A stretch of 64,000 nucleotides of DNA, from the NCBI GenBank assembly GCA_019565575.1, contig CP067379.1, positions 2,542,001 to 2,606,000 of the forward strand. The letters run 5' to 3'. The position numbers and the translations under genes are program-made. This document shows, in pieces, positions 44,566-54,701 of the stretch (within the stretch, counting starts at the first letter, position 1; every line of letters begins with the position of its first letter). The notes beneath the pieces were generated by a model. The model was given only the letters and a program-made list of their open reading frames with translations. It ran no database searches and had not been told where the DNA came from. This stretch comes from Flavobacterium covae (GTDB taxonomy: Bacteria; Bacteroidota; Bacteroidia; Flavobacteriales; Flavobacteriaceae).

Positions 44566-45041
44566 TTTTATTCATTTTAGTTTTTAAAAGCATAATAGTT
44601 ATGTTAAAAAAAATATATTTAGTTTTGTATTTACATAACTATTATGTATGTTTGTCTTTACAAATCTAACAAAAAAAACTATTTGTTTGAGCTGAGAGTA
44701 AAAAAACGATACTAAATGTAAAAGAATTAAAAAGTTTTAAATTTTCTAAAAAGGATAGAAAGAAAAGATTGTAATCTTTTTGAATTGACGTTTCATATTT
44801 GTTTTTTTAAATAAAATTACTATCTTATATCTTTAAAATGAATCAATTTTAAAATACCTTTAAATTGGTTTGGGTAAAATGGGAGATAGGATAATAAAAA
44901 AATAATATAATAAAATGTAGAATATACATAACAAGTTAGTTAAATGGTAAGAGAAAATTGTTTAAAATTAAATAAATTATGTTTTGGGGTTTATTTAAAA
45001 AATAATTAGTGTCACATTTTAGTGTCTTAATACTCTTATTT
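44566..45041. other. Intergenic region with paired operators
   Basis: It holds the two CATAA-n3-TTATG sites at 44591 and 44634 close to the regulator start. The remaining 44660-45041 is AT-rich, with no open frame I can support. Confidence 0.5.
44591..44646. promoter_or_regulatory. Two palindromic operator-like sites
   Basis: CATAATAGTTATG (44591-44603) and CATAACTATTATG (44634-44646) each have perfect CATAA/TTATG arms around a 3-nt centre and are exact reverse complements. Their centres are 43 bp apart, close to four helical turns, which suits cooperative repressor binding on one face of the DNA. Confidence 0.7.
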
Positions 45042-45398
45042 TCATTGTTTTGTTAGGCGAGTTTTTAAAATAAAATTTTCTTCTGTAAGTATATTTATTT
45101 TTTCTTTTAACAGTTTTATTATTTCTTCTCTTGCTTCTGCTAATTCTTTATAATTTATTTTTTCATTATCAAGAATGTTTTTTTGAATAGCACAATCTTT
45201 TAGCATATTACCTTCCCCTTTTAATAACCATTCTGGATTTAAATCTTTATAGTGTTCTATAATTTTCAAATAATTATCTGTTCTTATAGCTCCCCTTTTA
45301 TCAAGGTAACCCATTGCAAAGCCTAATTCTTTACAAAATTTATAAGGTGTAATTGTTTTGTAATTAATATATTGTAGGATTCTTTCTTGGATGGACAT
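45042..45398 (-). CDS. Phage-repressor-like DNA-binding protein
   Basis: A 118-aa protein. The N-terminus (QERILQYINYKTITPYKFCK, then NYLKIIEHYKDLNPEWLLKG) follows the CI-like pattern of Bacteroidota phage repressors, where the NPEWLL-GEG segment ends the helix-turn-helix domain. A coiled-coil (LAEAREEIIKLLKEKINIL) replaces the peptidase domain of longer CI proteins. It is divergent to a small gene at 45509, like a CI/Cro pair. Confidence 0.72.
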   Translation of the reverse strand: MSIQERILQYINYKTITPYKFCKELGFAMGYLDKRGAIRTDNYLKIIEHYKDLNPEWLLKGEGNMLKDCAIQKNILDNEKINYKELAEAREEIIKLLKEKINILTEENFILKTRLTKQ

Positions 45399-45400
45399 GG

Positions 45401-45445
45401 TGTTTGAAAAAAAGTTAATAAATCATAATTTGTTTGAAAAAAAGT
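45401..45445. promoter_or_regulatory. Direct-repeat operator candidates
   Basis: TGTTTGAAAAAAAGT occurs at 45401-45415 and again at 45431-45445, exactly 30 bp apart, in the gap between the divergent repressor-like and small genes. TATATTTG (45449-45456) resembles a -7 element for the rightward gene. Confidence 0.6.
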
Positions 45446-45473
45446 ATATATATTTGCTTGTGCTCTTTGTGAG

Positions 45474-45489
45474 TACATTTACAAATGTA
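45474..45489. promoter_or_regulatory. 7-bp-arm palindrome upstream of the 45509 gene
   Basis: TACATTT-AC-AAATGTA is a perfect palindrome with a 2-nt centre, 19 nt before the start codon, well placed to block transcription or translation initiation. Confidence 0.5.
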
Positions 45490-45508
45490 AATATAATAAA
45501 GTAAGTTT

Positions 45509-45703
45509 ATGGGGTCGTCAATTAATTTAGGTACTAAACATCATCAAGTTCTTAGAAAAGAGTTTCAAGAGGTTTCAAGACAAACAATTTATAGCGCTCT
45601 TAGATATTTCAATAATTCGGAAACAGCACAAAAAATACGTAACCGAGCAATTGAATTATTAGAAGAAGAAATAAAAGAATATAAGGATTTTAATAATAAA
45701 TAG
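45509..45703 (+). CDS. Small phage-like DNA-binding protein (Cro-like position)
   Basis: A 64-aa protein. EFQEVSRQTIYSALRYFNNS followed by AQKIRNRAIELLEEE looks like a single helix-turn-helix with a short C-terminal helix, as in small flavobacterial prophage proteins. Position and size suggest a Cro-like partner of the divergent repressor. No other phage genes are next to it, so this may be a remnant. Confidence 0.65.
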   Translation: MGSSINLGTKHHQVLRKEFQEVSRQTIYSALRYFNNSETAQKIRNRAIELLEEEIKEYKDFNNK

Positions 45704-46342
45704 TATACTTGAATTAGTTTTAAATATTGAATAAAAGAGTAAAGTCATAAATTATTTGTTTATATATACCTTCAAATATGTTCAACTAAAAAGTTTACTA
45801 TTTATTTTATTTCTTTATGCTATAGAGAAATTATTTAGTTTTATCGCACAGATCTAAATCATTTTATTCTGGGTTTTTAATCTTAACAAAAATACAAGGA
45901 AGATGGGGACTTTTTGTTATTTGTTGGTTATTAAGATGTTAAATCAATAGAAGTACATATCGAGAATAGGTATGAGTGTTTAACTGTGGGTATTTTAATC
46001 TCAAGCAAGAGCTTAAGGTGAAAAGGGCTGGTTTTACAATAGTTAATGCCAGCCCAAATGTTTTTATAATATTTCTTTTTTCAAATTTAGGGATACATAG
46101 AGTGTTTGGTTTTTGTTTAATTAATATATGTTACAAAATAAAAAATTCACAAAATTTTATTTTATAGGTATCCAAATTAGAATGAAAATAAAAGATTTGT
46201 TTTATTCGTTTTTTGTTTGAATTTATTATCATATAATTTAGATTTAATGATATTTATTTTAAACCCATTTCTTAAAAAAGATAATGGGTTTTTAAAAGAT
46301 AATAATTTTTATTAATAAAATAAGAGCGTAATTTTATTGAAA
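45704..46342. other. Intergenic region with two hairpins
   Basis: No gene I trust. GGGCTGG (46025-46031) pairs with CCAGCCC (46049-46055), a GC-rich stem in AT-rich DNA. AAACCCATT (46261-46269) pairs with AATGGGTTT (46283-46291), close to the end of the Rel gene, and could act as its terminator. Confidence 0.5.
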
Positions 46343-48561
46343 TTAATTAGTGTACTCTCTTGTTACTTTTTCAACTCCATCAATTTTTCTAATTCCTTCT
46401 ATCATTTTTTTTAGGATAGAAATATTAGGAACAACAACTGTTATTTGTCCTGTAAAAAGCCCTGCTTCTCCACTTAAAGATATACTTTGAATATTGACAT
46501 TTAAATTATTGGAAATTACTCTTGTTAATTCATTGGTAAGTCCAAGAGTGTCCATTCCTGTGATTTTTAATGTAGCTTTAAAATCCTGTTGAGTAGAATC
46601 AATCCATTTTGCAGGAATGATTCGATAGGCATAATTAGATTGTAAACTAATAGCGTTAGGGCAGTCTTTTTATGTACCTTAATCCCTTCGTTGATTGTTA
46701 TAAAACCAAAAACAGGATCTCCAGGTATGGGGTTACAACAACTTGATAATTTATAATCTAATCGATCTTGCTCAATTCCAAACACAAGTAGATCATATTT
46801 TTGGGTAATTTCTTCCTTTTGAATTATTTCAGGATTGGCTATTTGTCCTTTTTTTATTTTCCCTCTAAAGAAATTAATTAAAGTATTGCTTTTTTGGGAA
46901 GCATAATCTTTTAGTTGTTGATTGTCAATAGACCCTATTCCAACTCTATAAAATAAATCCAAACTGGTTTTTAATCTTAAAAAAGCAACGAGTTCATTAA
47001 TTGTATTTTCACTAAAATTAATTTTTAAATGGCGAAGTTTTCTTTCTAATATTTCTTTTCCATCTTCAGCTATTTTTTTAGTATTTTCATTTAAAACATT
47101 TCTGATTTTATTTTTAGCTCTGGAAGTGGTAACGTAATCTAGCCAAGTAACTGTGGGTTTTTGATGTGGAGAAGTTATGATTTCTACTTGATCGCCGCTT
47201 TTCAATTCTTGGTTTAACGGTACTAATTTTCCATTAACTCTTGTACCACGTGTTTTTATTCCTATTTCTGAATGAACTGAAAAAGCAAAATCTAATGCGG
47301 TAGCTCCTTTTGGTAATGATTTAATTTCTCCTTTTGGAGTAAATACATAAATTTCTTTTGCGTAAAGGTTCATTTTAAAATCTTCAACAAAATCGACGGC
47401 GTTACTGTCTGCATTTTCGAGTGCTTCTCGTAAAAGGTTTAGCCAAGTATCAAGGCTGCTTTCTTCTGTAGCTCCTTGTTTATACTTATAATGTGCAGCG
47501 TAACCTTTTTCTGCGATTTCGTCCATTCTTTCACTTCTAACTTGTATTTCTACCCAACGACCTAGTGGGCCCATAACAGTTATATGTAGTGCTTCATAAC
47601 CAGTAGATTTAGGGGAGGATATCCAATCTCTTAAACGACTAGGTGATGGACGATAATGATCAGTAACAATGGAATAAATTTTCCAAGCAAGAAATTTTTC
47701 GTCATGTGGATTGGATTTGTATACAATACGCAAAGCAAATTTGTCATATACTTCATCAAAACTTACTTTCTGTGCTGCCATTTTTCTTCGAATAGAGTAA
47801 ATAGATTTTGGTCTACCTTTTATAATATAATCTATTCCTTCTTCATCTAATGATTTTTGTAAAATGTCTGAGATGTTTTTTATATATGCATCTTGTTCCT
47901 CTTTTGATTCTTTAATTTTACTAACAATGTCATTGTATATGATGGGTTCTGTATATTTTAGCCCCAAATCTTCTAGTTTTGTTTTTATGTTATAGAGTCC
48001 AAGACGATGAGCTAAGGGAGCATATATATAGAGTGTTTCAGAGGCAATTTTTAATTGTTTGTGCTCTGCCATTGATTCCATAGTTTGCATATTATGCAAG
48101 CGATCGGCCAACTTAATGATAATAACCCTAACATCATCATTTAGTGTTAATAACATTTTTCTAAAATTTTCAGCCTGCATAGAGACATTCATGTCTTTTT
48201 TGACTTGTGAGATTTTAGTTAAACCAGCTACTAATTGAGCTACTTTAGGATTAAATGCTTTTTCTATTTCTTCTACTGTTATGTCTGTATCTTCAACTAC
48301 ATCATGTAAAAGTGCGGCAGCTATACCTGTAGCACCTAATCCTATTTCTCCAGCCACAATTTTTGCAACTGCTATAGGATGAAATATATAAGCTTCTCCT
48401 GATTTTCTTCTTTGATCTTGATGAGCATCTACTGCAAAATCAAAAGCTTTGCGAATCAGTTTTTTATCATCATCGCTCAATGTCTGATAACTTATGCGAA
48501 GTAATTCTTTATACTCCTGAGCTATTGCTTTATTTTCCTTTTCGATATCGATTTCAACCAT
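46343..48561 (-). CDS. Bifunctional (p)ppGpp synthetase/hydrolase, Rel/SpoT type (apparent frameshift)
   Basis: The stringent-response enzyme, about 739 aa after adding one A near 46672. The HD hydrolase domain is FHPIAVAKIVAGEIG followed by ALLHDVVEDTD. The synthetase domain includes GYEALHITVMGPLGRWVEIQ and AEKGYAAHYKYK. A TGS domain (IYVFTPKGEIKSLPKGAT) and the RIS region precede the C-terminal ACT domain (TGMDTLGLTNELTRVI, then IRKIDGVEKVTREY), which the frameshift detaches. Rel enzymes are central to growth control and the ACT part is perfectly conserved, so a read error is likely. It is the first gene downstream of its own AT-rich promoter region. Confidence 0.94.
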
Positions 48562-48852
48562 TGTTTTTTGGGGTATATGTGTCGCCTAAATTTAATAAAA
48601 TTTTAATAAAAACAAATATGTAAGAATGATTGTTATTTATTTTTTTTAAACATAAAGTTTGATGTATGTAATAAATAGTTTGTATTTTTATTATAATGTT
48701 ATTTTATAGATAGTTATGTTTTTTATTTTAAAAATATGTAAAAAGTGGTTAATGCTATTTAAACTTAAAATATACTGGATTAAAAAGTAAAATTCTCGAT
48801 ATGTTTTTTTTATTTTAAAACAACTCGAACAAACAGTTGAGTATATAATTGA

Positions 48853-48900
48853 AATTATCGTTAGTTAGAGCGCGAAGCGCATCGAGAACCAACGCTAATT
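48853..48900. repeat. Locally GC-rich stem-loop
   Basis: AATTATCGTTAGTT and AACCAACGCTAATT pair at 12 of 14 positions. The 20-nt loop itself contains GCGC-GAA-GCGC. The GC-rich core stands out in this AT-rich genome and may be a dispersed REP-like element. Confidence 0.55.
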
Positions 48901-48914
48901 TTTATTGCTTTTAT

Positions 48915-49041
48915 AGGATAGTGTCTAAATCAACATGAAGTTTGTCACTCCGACAAAGGAAGGAGAAGTTTCATAATCAGCATTATGTGATTTCTCCCTT
49001 TGGTCGAAATGAACAAAATTGCAAACTTTTTGGATAATCTC
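48915..49041. mobile_element. MITE-like element (copy 2, degenerate)
   Basis: Same architecture as the copy at 22462: a left tip GGATAGTGTCTAAA, a right tip TTTTTGGATAATCTC, and a central hairpin with GGAGAAGTTTCATAATC opposite ATTATGTGATTTCTCC. The tips have drifted from the IS ends. Confidence 0.55.
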
Positions 49042-49146
49042 AAGGTTAAAAAAATAGTATTATGAGGAAATTTTAAATGATATAAAAGTGTTTTTAATAT
49101 TATTATTTTAAATGTAAGAACATATATGTATGTAGGATTTAGAATA

Positions 49147-49182
49147 AAAGACCACTATAAAAGGTAAATTAGTGGTCTTTTT
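49147..49182. terminator. Bidirectional terminator
   Basis: AAAGACCACTA and TAGTGGTCTTT form an 11-bp perfect stem with T-runs on both strands. It probably ends the DUF937 transcript coming from the right. Confidence 0.7.
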
Positions 49183-49224
49183 GAAAAGATAATTGTATAA
49201 ACTAAAAGGTTTGATAAAATGTTA

Positions 49225-49376
49225 AGGCTATCTAAAAGGTCGTAATCGTATCATTTCTAACAAGATAAGATTTGAACGAACTAACAAGCGAAGTAAATGA
49301 GATGACACTGATGATCTGATTTCTTCTGTTGCAGAGTTGATAGGTTAGGTGCTGAGTTTTGACTTTTTAGATCCTT
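49225..49376. mobile_element. MITE-like element (copy 3, degenerate)
   Basis: It opens AGGCTATCTAAAAGGTC and ends GACTTTTTAGATCCTT. The next 25 nt (CGTAATCGTATCATTTC) resemble the same part of copy 1 (CGCAATCTTGTCATTTC). The central hairpin is less clear here. Confidence 0.5.
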
Positions 49377-49379
49377 TCG

Positions 49380-49994
49380 TTATTTATTAAAAAGGTTTCC
49401 TAATAATCCATTTAATCCTCCTTTTTATTAGCAAGAGTAATAGCATCTCCAATACCTAATTGACCATCGCCATCTTGATCTAACAATGATGTAATACTTG
49501 GATTACCTATACTTTTTCCATCTAATAGGCTTCCTAATAAACCTCCTAAATCAGTTCCATTTTGTACATTGGCTAATTTTGCTTTACCAGCTAAAAAGGA
49601 CATTAATAAAGGGGCAGCCATTTGTAAAATAGAACCAATTTTATCATTTGAAAGGCCTGTTGATAAACTTAATTTATTTTCTAGATTAGGTTGATTACTA
49701 CCTAATATATGGCTTAATATTTTAACTCCATCTTGAGAGTCTATTCCATTATTAAATAAATGAGTAATAGTATCTAATAAATTAGTATTATGTTTACCGT
49801 TTGATAATGCTTTTAGTAATCCTCCAGCTCCAGCTTCGGTAGCTGAATTACTTTGCATGGTTTGGATTAATTGAGGGAGAGCAGAGCTTAAAACATTTGA
49901 AGTTTCTCCTTCTGGAAGTACCTACTTTATTACTGATATTAGTAACCATTTGTTTTCCTAAATCACTATTGATTAAATCTAAAATTTCTGACAT
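49380..49994 (-). CDS. DUF937 (YidB-like) family protein (two apparent frameshifts)
   Basis: About 204 aa: MSEILDLINSDLGKQMVTNI, then GTPEGETSNVLSSALPQLIQ, then GAGGLLKALSNGKHNTNLLD. GSNQPNLENKLSLSTGLSND and LLMSFLAGKAK follow, the repeat-like pattern of DUF937. An EF-hand-like LLDQDGDGQLGIGDAI lies near the C-terminus. An extra T near 49915 and a missing A near 49430 interrupt it; repair gives an exact length. Function unknown. Confidence 0.75.
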
Positions 49995-50047
49995 TTTGAT
50001 TATGTTTTGGTTATGTTTATAAAAATAATGATTAAAAATGATATTTC

Positions 50048-50999
50048 TTATGTATATAAATCAATAATTTTGTGAGCTATTTCGATACTCATATTTTCTA
50101 AAGTTTCAGCACTAGTTCCTCCTATATGAGGACTTAATGAAATGTCTGGGTGCATTAATAACTGAACAGCAGGATTAGGTTCTCCTTGAAAAACATCTAA
50201 ACCAGCAAAACTAATTTTTTTATTTTCTAGATACTCAATCAAATCTACTTCATTGATGAGTTCACCTTTTGAACAATTGATTATTCCTACACCTTGTCTC
50301 ATTTTTTTAAATTCACTAGCGGTTAAGAGATAATTTTTTTGTGCGGGTATATGTAAAGAAATAAAATCAACTAAGGGGAGTAGGTCTTCTAAAGGCATTA
50401 GATCAATATGAATTGTAATTTTTTGATTGGAGTAAAATTCAATGTCAACAGGAACTTGTTTTGTTTCTTTTGCTGTTCCAATAACTTTCATTCCTAGCCC
50501 TAATGCTTTCTGAGCAACGGCTTTACCAATTTTTCCAAATCCTATAATTCCTAAGGTCTTTCCTTTTAATTCTAAACCAGTACTGTATACTTTTTTTAGT
50601 TGATTAAAATGAGTATCGCCTTCTAAAGGCATATTCCTATTAGAATCATGTAAATAACGAGCTCCTGAAATAAGATGTCCTATAGCTAATTCAGCAACAG
50701 CATTTACTGGAAGCGTTTGGGGTGTTTAAGATTTTTATAGTGTTTGAATGATTAGGGTCTGTTATAATATTATCTGTGTCAATCCCTAGTTTGCCTATTA
50801 CTTTTAAATTAGGGCAAGCATTTATTATAGATTGATTGATTTTGGTAGCATTGCGTATAAGAAGAATGTCTATTTGGTTTTTATTTAAATAGTTACTTAG
50901 CTGTTCCTGTGCTACTTTAGTAGTTAATACTTTAAACCCATTGTTTTCTAATAATAAAATGGCCTGATCAGATAAACCATCATTGGCTAATATTTTCAT
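50048..50999 (-). CDS. serA: D-3-phosphoglycerate dehydrogenase (apparent frameshift)
   Basis: The first step of serine synthesis. It is 316 aa with one extra A removed near 50712 (NTPNASSNAVAELAIGHLIS expected). The NAD-binding fold is TLGIIGFGKIGKAVAQKA, and the catalytic His sits in SLSPHIGGTSAET. The usual catalytic arginine of the NxxRG motif is a lysine here (NCSKGELINEVDL). No ACT domain, as in other short forms. It follows serC by 15 nt, so the pair is an operon. The role rests on this context and the fold. Confidence 0.87.
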
Positions 51000-51014
51000 T
51001 TATAAAGTGTTGTG

Positions 51015-52086
51015 TTAAACTAAATTTTCAAATTCTCTCATTACATCTACCAAAACTTGAACACTATTTAATGGTAAGGCGTTATAAAGAGAGGCTCTAT
51101 AACCGCCAACAGAACGATGTCCTTTTAGTCCTGAAATACCTGCCTTTTCCCAAAGTTGATCAAAGATGGATTCGTGTTTTGTATTTTTTAAAACAAACGT
51201 GGCATTCATTAGACTTCTGTCTTCTGTGACGGCTGTACCTTCAAATAAAGGATTTCGATCTATTTCGGTATATAAAAGTTTGGCTTTTTCATTATTTATT
51301 TTTTCAATGGCATGAACTCCTCCCATTTTTTTTTAGCCATTGCAATGTTAATAAAGAGGCATAGATAGAAAACACGGGTGGGGTATTATACATGCTTTCT
51401 TTGGCAATATGTAGTTGATAATCTAACATAGATGGAATAATGCGTCCTGTTTTTCCTAATATTTCTTCTTTTACAATTACTAAAGTTGTACCTGCAGGAC
51501 CCATGTTTTTTTGAGCTCCAGCATAAATTAAATCAAATTTGCTAAAATCTAAATTTCTTGAGAAAATATCTGAACTCATATCGCAAACCATAACCGTATT
51601 AGATTGTGGGAATGATTTCATTTGAGTACCGTAAATAGTATTATTACTGGTACAATGAAAATAATCTAAATTATCAGGTACTATATAATTTTTAGGTATA
51701 GTGTTAAAATTTTCATTTTTTGAAGAAGCTAAGATAATGGTTTCACCAAAAAGAGTAGCTTCTTTAATAGCTCCACTTGCCCATGTACCTGTTTCAAGAT
51801 AACCTGCCTTTCCGTTTACTTTCATTAGATTATAAGGAACCATTAAAAATTCTAAACTAGCTCCACCATGTAAGAAAAGTGCTTGATATCCTTTATTTTC
51901 TAATCCTAAAAGTTCAAGAACTAAAGCACGAGCTTCTTCTATGACAGCAACAAATTCATCGCTGCGATGTGAGATTTCTAAAAGCGATAATCCCATGTCA
52001 TTAAAATCTAAAATAGCTTTTGCAGATAGATCAAATACTTCTTGTGGCAAAATGCAAGGACCTGCACTATAATTGTGTTTTTTCAT
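51015..52086 (-). CDS. serC: Phosphoserine aminotransferase (apparent frameshift)
   Basis: The PLP enzyme of the second step of serine synthesis, also used in pyridoxal synthesis. About 356 aa from MKKHNYSAGPCILPQEVF (52086) after removing one A from a run of nine near 51331. The PLP lysine is in DLIYAGAQKNMGPAGTT, and HCTSNNTIYGTQM and the C-terminal GHRSVGGYRASLYNAL are typical. The longer frame from 52218 adds a basic stretch that is not conserved. It lies upstream of serA. Confidence 0.94.
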
Positions 52087-52219
52087 GGTTTGCTTTTTAT
52101 TGTATGTTGTATGTAAACGATTGGAATTAATACGTGCCTCAAGGTTAAAATGAGGTTTGTGTATGTGAGTTTTTTTTTCTTTTTCTTTTTTTATTATGTC
52201 TGAAAATTTAATCCCCATT

Positions 52220-53277
52220 TTATAGTGAATTTAAAAAAGCAATAGTATCAATATTGTCTGCATAATCCCAGAGTTTTGGTTTTTGTGTTTGACCAAAAGG
52301 AATGCTATTTTCTACTAATTGATTTGAAACAATACATTGAATAAGATCTTGGTCATTTATGAGACGGTTTTTAATTTCTTCTAGATCCTCGTAATATTCA
52401 TAGAATAAGGAAGAAATGGGTGAAGCATAACTTGTATCTTCTTTTAATGTTAAAAATTCATTATCTAATATTTTAAAAAGACTCATTAAAAAAACAGCTT
52501 TATTGTAATCATAATTGTTAGCATATTTTTCATAATGAATAATTTCACCATAAGGATAAATGGCTTCAAAAAATAATTTGAAATCATAATCTTTAGGTAT
52601 AAAAATCTTAGAAACATTACGACAGCCTAAACCAAAATATCTAAAGATATCTTCTCCTAATAAAAATAAATTTTCTTTATTTTCGTTACCGTCTAATATA
52701 GCAACAGAATTTCTGTTTTTACGGATAATAGAAGGCTTATTCCTAAAATAATACTCAAAATAACGCGCTGTATTATTGCTACCAGTAGCAATTACAGCAT
52801 CAAAATTTTCTAATTTTTCTTCTGTAAAAAGAATTCTATTTTTAAGTTTAGGTTCTACCGCTTTTAGATAATTAGCCAAAAAAGGAAGTAATTTTTGATC
52901 ATTAGACGATAATTTGGCTAGCACTTTATTTCCACTAAGTAAAACAGATATAAAGTCATGAAATCCCACCAAGGGAATATTACCAGCTAAAATAAGTGCA
53001 ATTGTTTTGGGATTTTTTTCGTTATAGCTGTAAGGTGCTAACCATTGAATTAAGTTTTCTTCTGTTAAAGCATCTGCCCAAGATTGAATTGAAAAATAAA
53101 CTTGTTCAGGTGTAAACCAGCCATTATGTGCTTTCGAGATCTGGATAAGATCGATAAATGGGTCAAAAAAAGGTCATTATATGCCGTTTGATTATTTGCT
53201 AGATTGCCCTGCGGTGTAAACTGTTTTAAGAAATTTCCTAATTTAGAAAATGCAATAATAATTTCTTTTTGTGACAT
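52220..53277 (-). CDS. Acyl-CoA reductase, LuxC family (apparent frameshift)
   Basis: About 352 aa after adding one T near 53172 in a run of T. ALILAGNIPLVGFHDFISVL, then NNTARYFEYYFRNKPSIIRK and GLGCRNVSKIFIPKDYDF match the LuxC-type acyl-CoA reductase family (PF05893), which reduces acyl groups to aldehydes. Genes of this kind sit next to serC/serA and a ferredoxin in flavobacteria. The physiological substrate is unknown. It is divergent from the ferredoxin gene. Confidence 0.8.
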
Positions 53278-53284
53278 AGGTTAC

Positions 53285-53315
53285 TTGCTTATATATGGTT
53301 TAGATTGTATTTTTG
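53285..53315 (+). promoter_or_regulatory. Promoter of the ferredoxin gene
   Basis: TTG (53285-53287) and TATTTTTG (53308-53315) are 20 nt apart, matching the Flavobacterium consensus. It ends about 107 nt before the preferred start. Confidence 0.65.
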
Positions 53316-53421
53316 CACAAAAATAAGATATTTAGCTTTAGTAGACTGTATGTTACTTCCTAAAGCTTTTAAAATTGTTGAACGCTTACAGCTTAGGGCT
53401 TGCGGCATAAAGCATGAAAAT

Positions 53422-53772
53422 ATGGCAATTATAATTACAGATGAGTGTATAAACTGTGGGGCATGCGAGCCAGAGTGTCCTAATACGGCAATTTATGAAG
53501 GAGCTGATGATTGGAGATGGAAAGATGGTACAAAATTAACAGGAAAAATAATACTTCCAGATGGTACAGAAGTAGATTCAGAAACTGCACAAACGCCTAT
53601 TTCGGATGATGTTTATTATATTGTTCCTGGTAAATGTACTGAATGTAAAGGATTTCATGAAGAACCACAATGTGCCGCAGTATGTCCAGTGGATTGTTGT
53701 GTACCTGATGATAATCACGTAGAAACAGAAGAAATATTATTAAATAGACAATCATTTTTGCATAACGAATAA
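53422..53772 (+). CDS. 4Fe-4S dicluster ferredoxin
   Basis: A small electron carrier of 116 aa from MAIIITDECINCG. The first cluster motif is CINCGACEPECPNTAIY; the second is CTECKGFHEEPQCAAVCPVD. An insertion of about 40 residues (WRWKDGTKLTGKIILPDGTE) separates them, the YfhL/Bacteroidota type. The upstream extension to 53305 is not conserved-looking and is not used. It is divergent from the acyl-CoA reductase. Confidence 0.94.
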   Translation: MAIIITDECINCGACEPECPNTAIYEGADDWRWKDGTKLTGKIILPDGTEVDSETAQTPISDDVYYIVPGKCTECKGFHEEPQCAAVCPVDCCVPDDNHVETEEILLNRQSFLHNE

Positions 53773-53795
53773 TTTTTTCTTTCATAAAAATAATC

Positions 53796-53824
53796 AGCTG
53801 CCTATTTATAAGCAGCTTTTTTTA
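53796..53824 (+). terminator. Terminator of the ferredoxin gene
   Basis: AGCTGC and GCAGCT form a stem over a 10-nt loop, followed by T7. Confidence 0.85.
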
Positions 53825-53978
53825 TGTTTTTGTGAAAATATCTGAAAATTTTATCTTATAATTTGCTGATTTCTCTTTTCGTATAAAACTGTAGAAATTA
53901 ATTAAAGATAATACTTCGAAAAAAAAATAATTGTAATTTTAGAGTCAGAAATAAGGAGTTTAATTTACTGTCAAATAT

Positions 53979-54691
53979 ATGCTTTATAGCGAAAAAAATC
54001 TCAAGAAAAAGGATTTTTAATTTTGTTTTTTACAATAGGATTACTTGAAGTTGTAGCTGAATATTTTAATAATTTTTTAATAATGTATATTTTAAAGCCT
54101 TTATTGATGCCTATTATGATGCTAATGTATTGGGTGGTTTCTAAAGAACGTAATATATATTTTTTATTAGCTCTATTTTTTGTTTTAATAGCTAATATTT
54201 TGTTTGTATCACGAACTTTTAATAGTGCCGTAGTAGCATCTATTTTCTTTTTATATATAGAGGAATTGTAATATATTTGGTAGTAAAAGATCAACCTATC
54301 AAAAAAAAACTACCTGTAATTATAGGTACTCTTCCTTTTTTACAGCATTTGGCTATTTAACTTTCTTAACTAAAAATGAATTAGGACAAGGGATTTATAT
54401 TTACCTAGTTCAAGTATTATTTCTTTCTTTTTAGGAGGAGTTGCCCTTTCAAATTATATGATTAAAGAATGTAAAAAGAATTTTTGGCTCTTAATTAACG
54501 CTGTTTTTTTTGCAATTATTCAATTTCTTTTAGTGTTAAAGCTTTTTTATCTATCAATAGCTATTTTTCCTTCTGTATGTATGTTTCTATATCTTTTTGC
54601 TCAGTTTGCATTATATAAATATATGCTAGAACGAGAAAAAGAAATTATTAATTCAGAAGACTGTTCCTTTTTAATAGATGAAATAGAATAG
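53979..54691 (+). CDS. Polytopic membrane protein, possibly YhhN-like (four apparent frameshifts)
   Basis: About 238 aa when four missing bases in homopolymers are added (near 53997, 54255, 54338 and 54435); the total is then an exact codon number. Seven or eight hydrophobic helices, with KPLLMPIMMLMYWVVSKERN near the N-terminus recalling YhhN/lysoplasmalogenase-type proteins. It resembles the membrane gene at 19876 in size and layout. With four breaks in 700 nt it could also be a decaying gene. Confidence 0.5.
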
Positions 54692-54701
54692 ATATTTGGA
54701 A

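Larger units (their letters stand above)
48562..49379. other. Repeat-rich intergenic region
   Basis: Over 800 nt without a gene. It holds a GC-rich hairpin (48853), two degenerate MITE-like elements (48915 and 49225) and a bidirectional terminator (49147), each listed separately. Confidence 0.6.

Noticed and set aside
45976..46167. 63-aa plus-strand open frame
   Set aside because: It runs across the GGGCTGG/CCAGCCC hairpin and shows no protein-like pattern.
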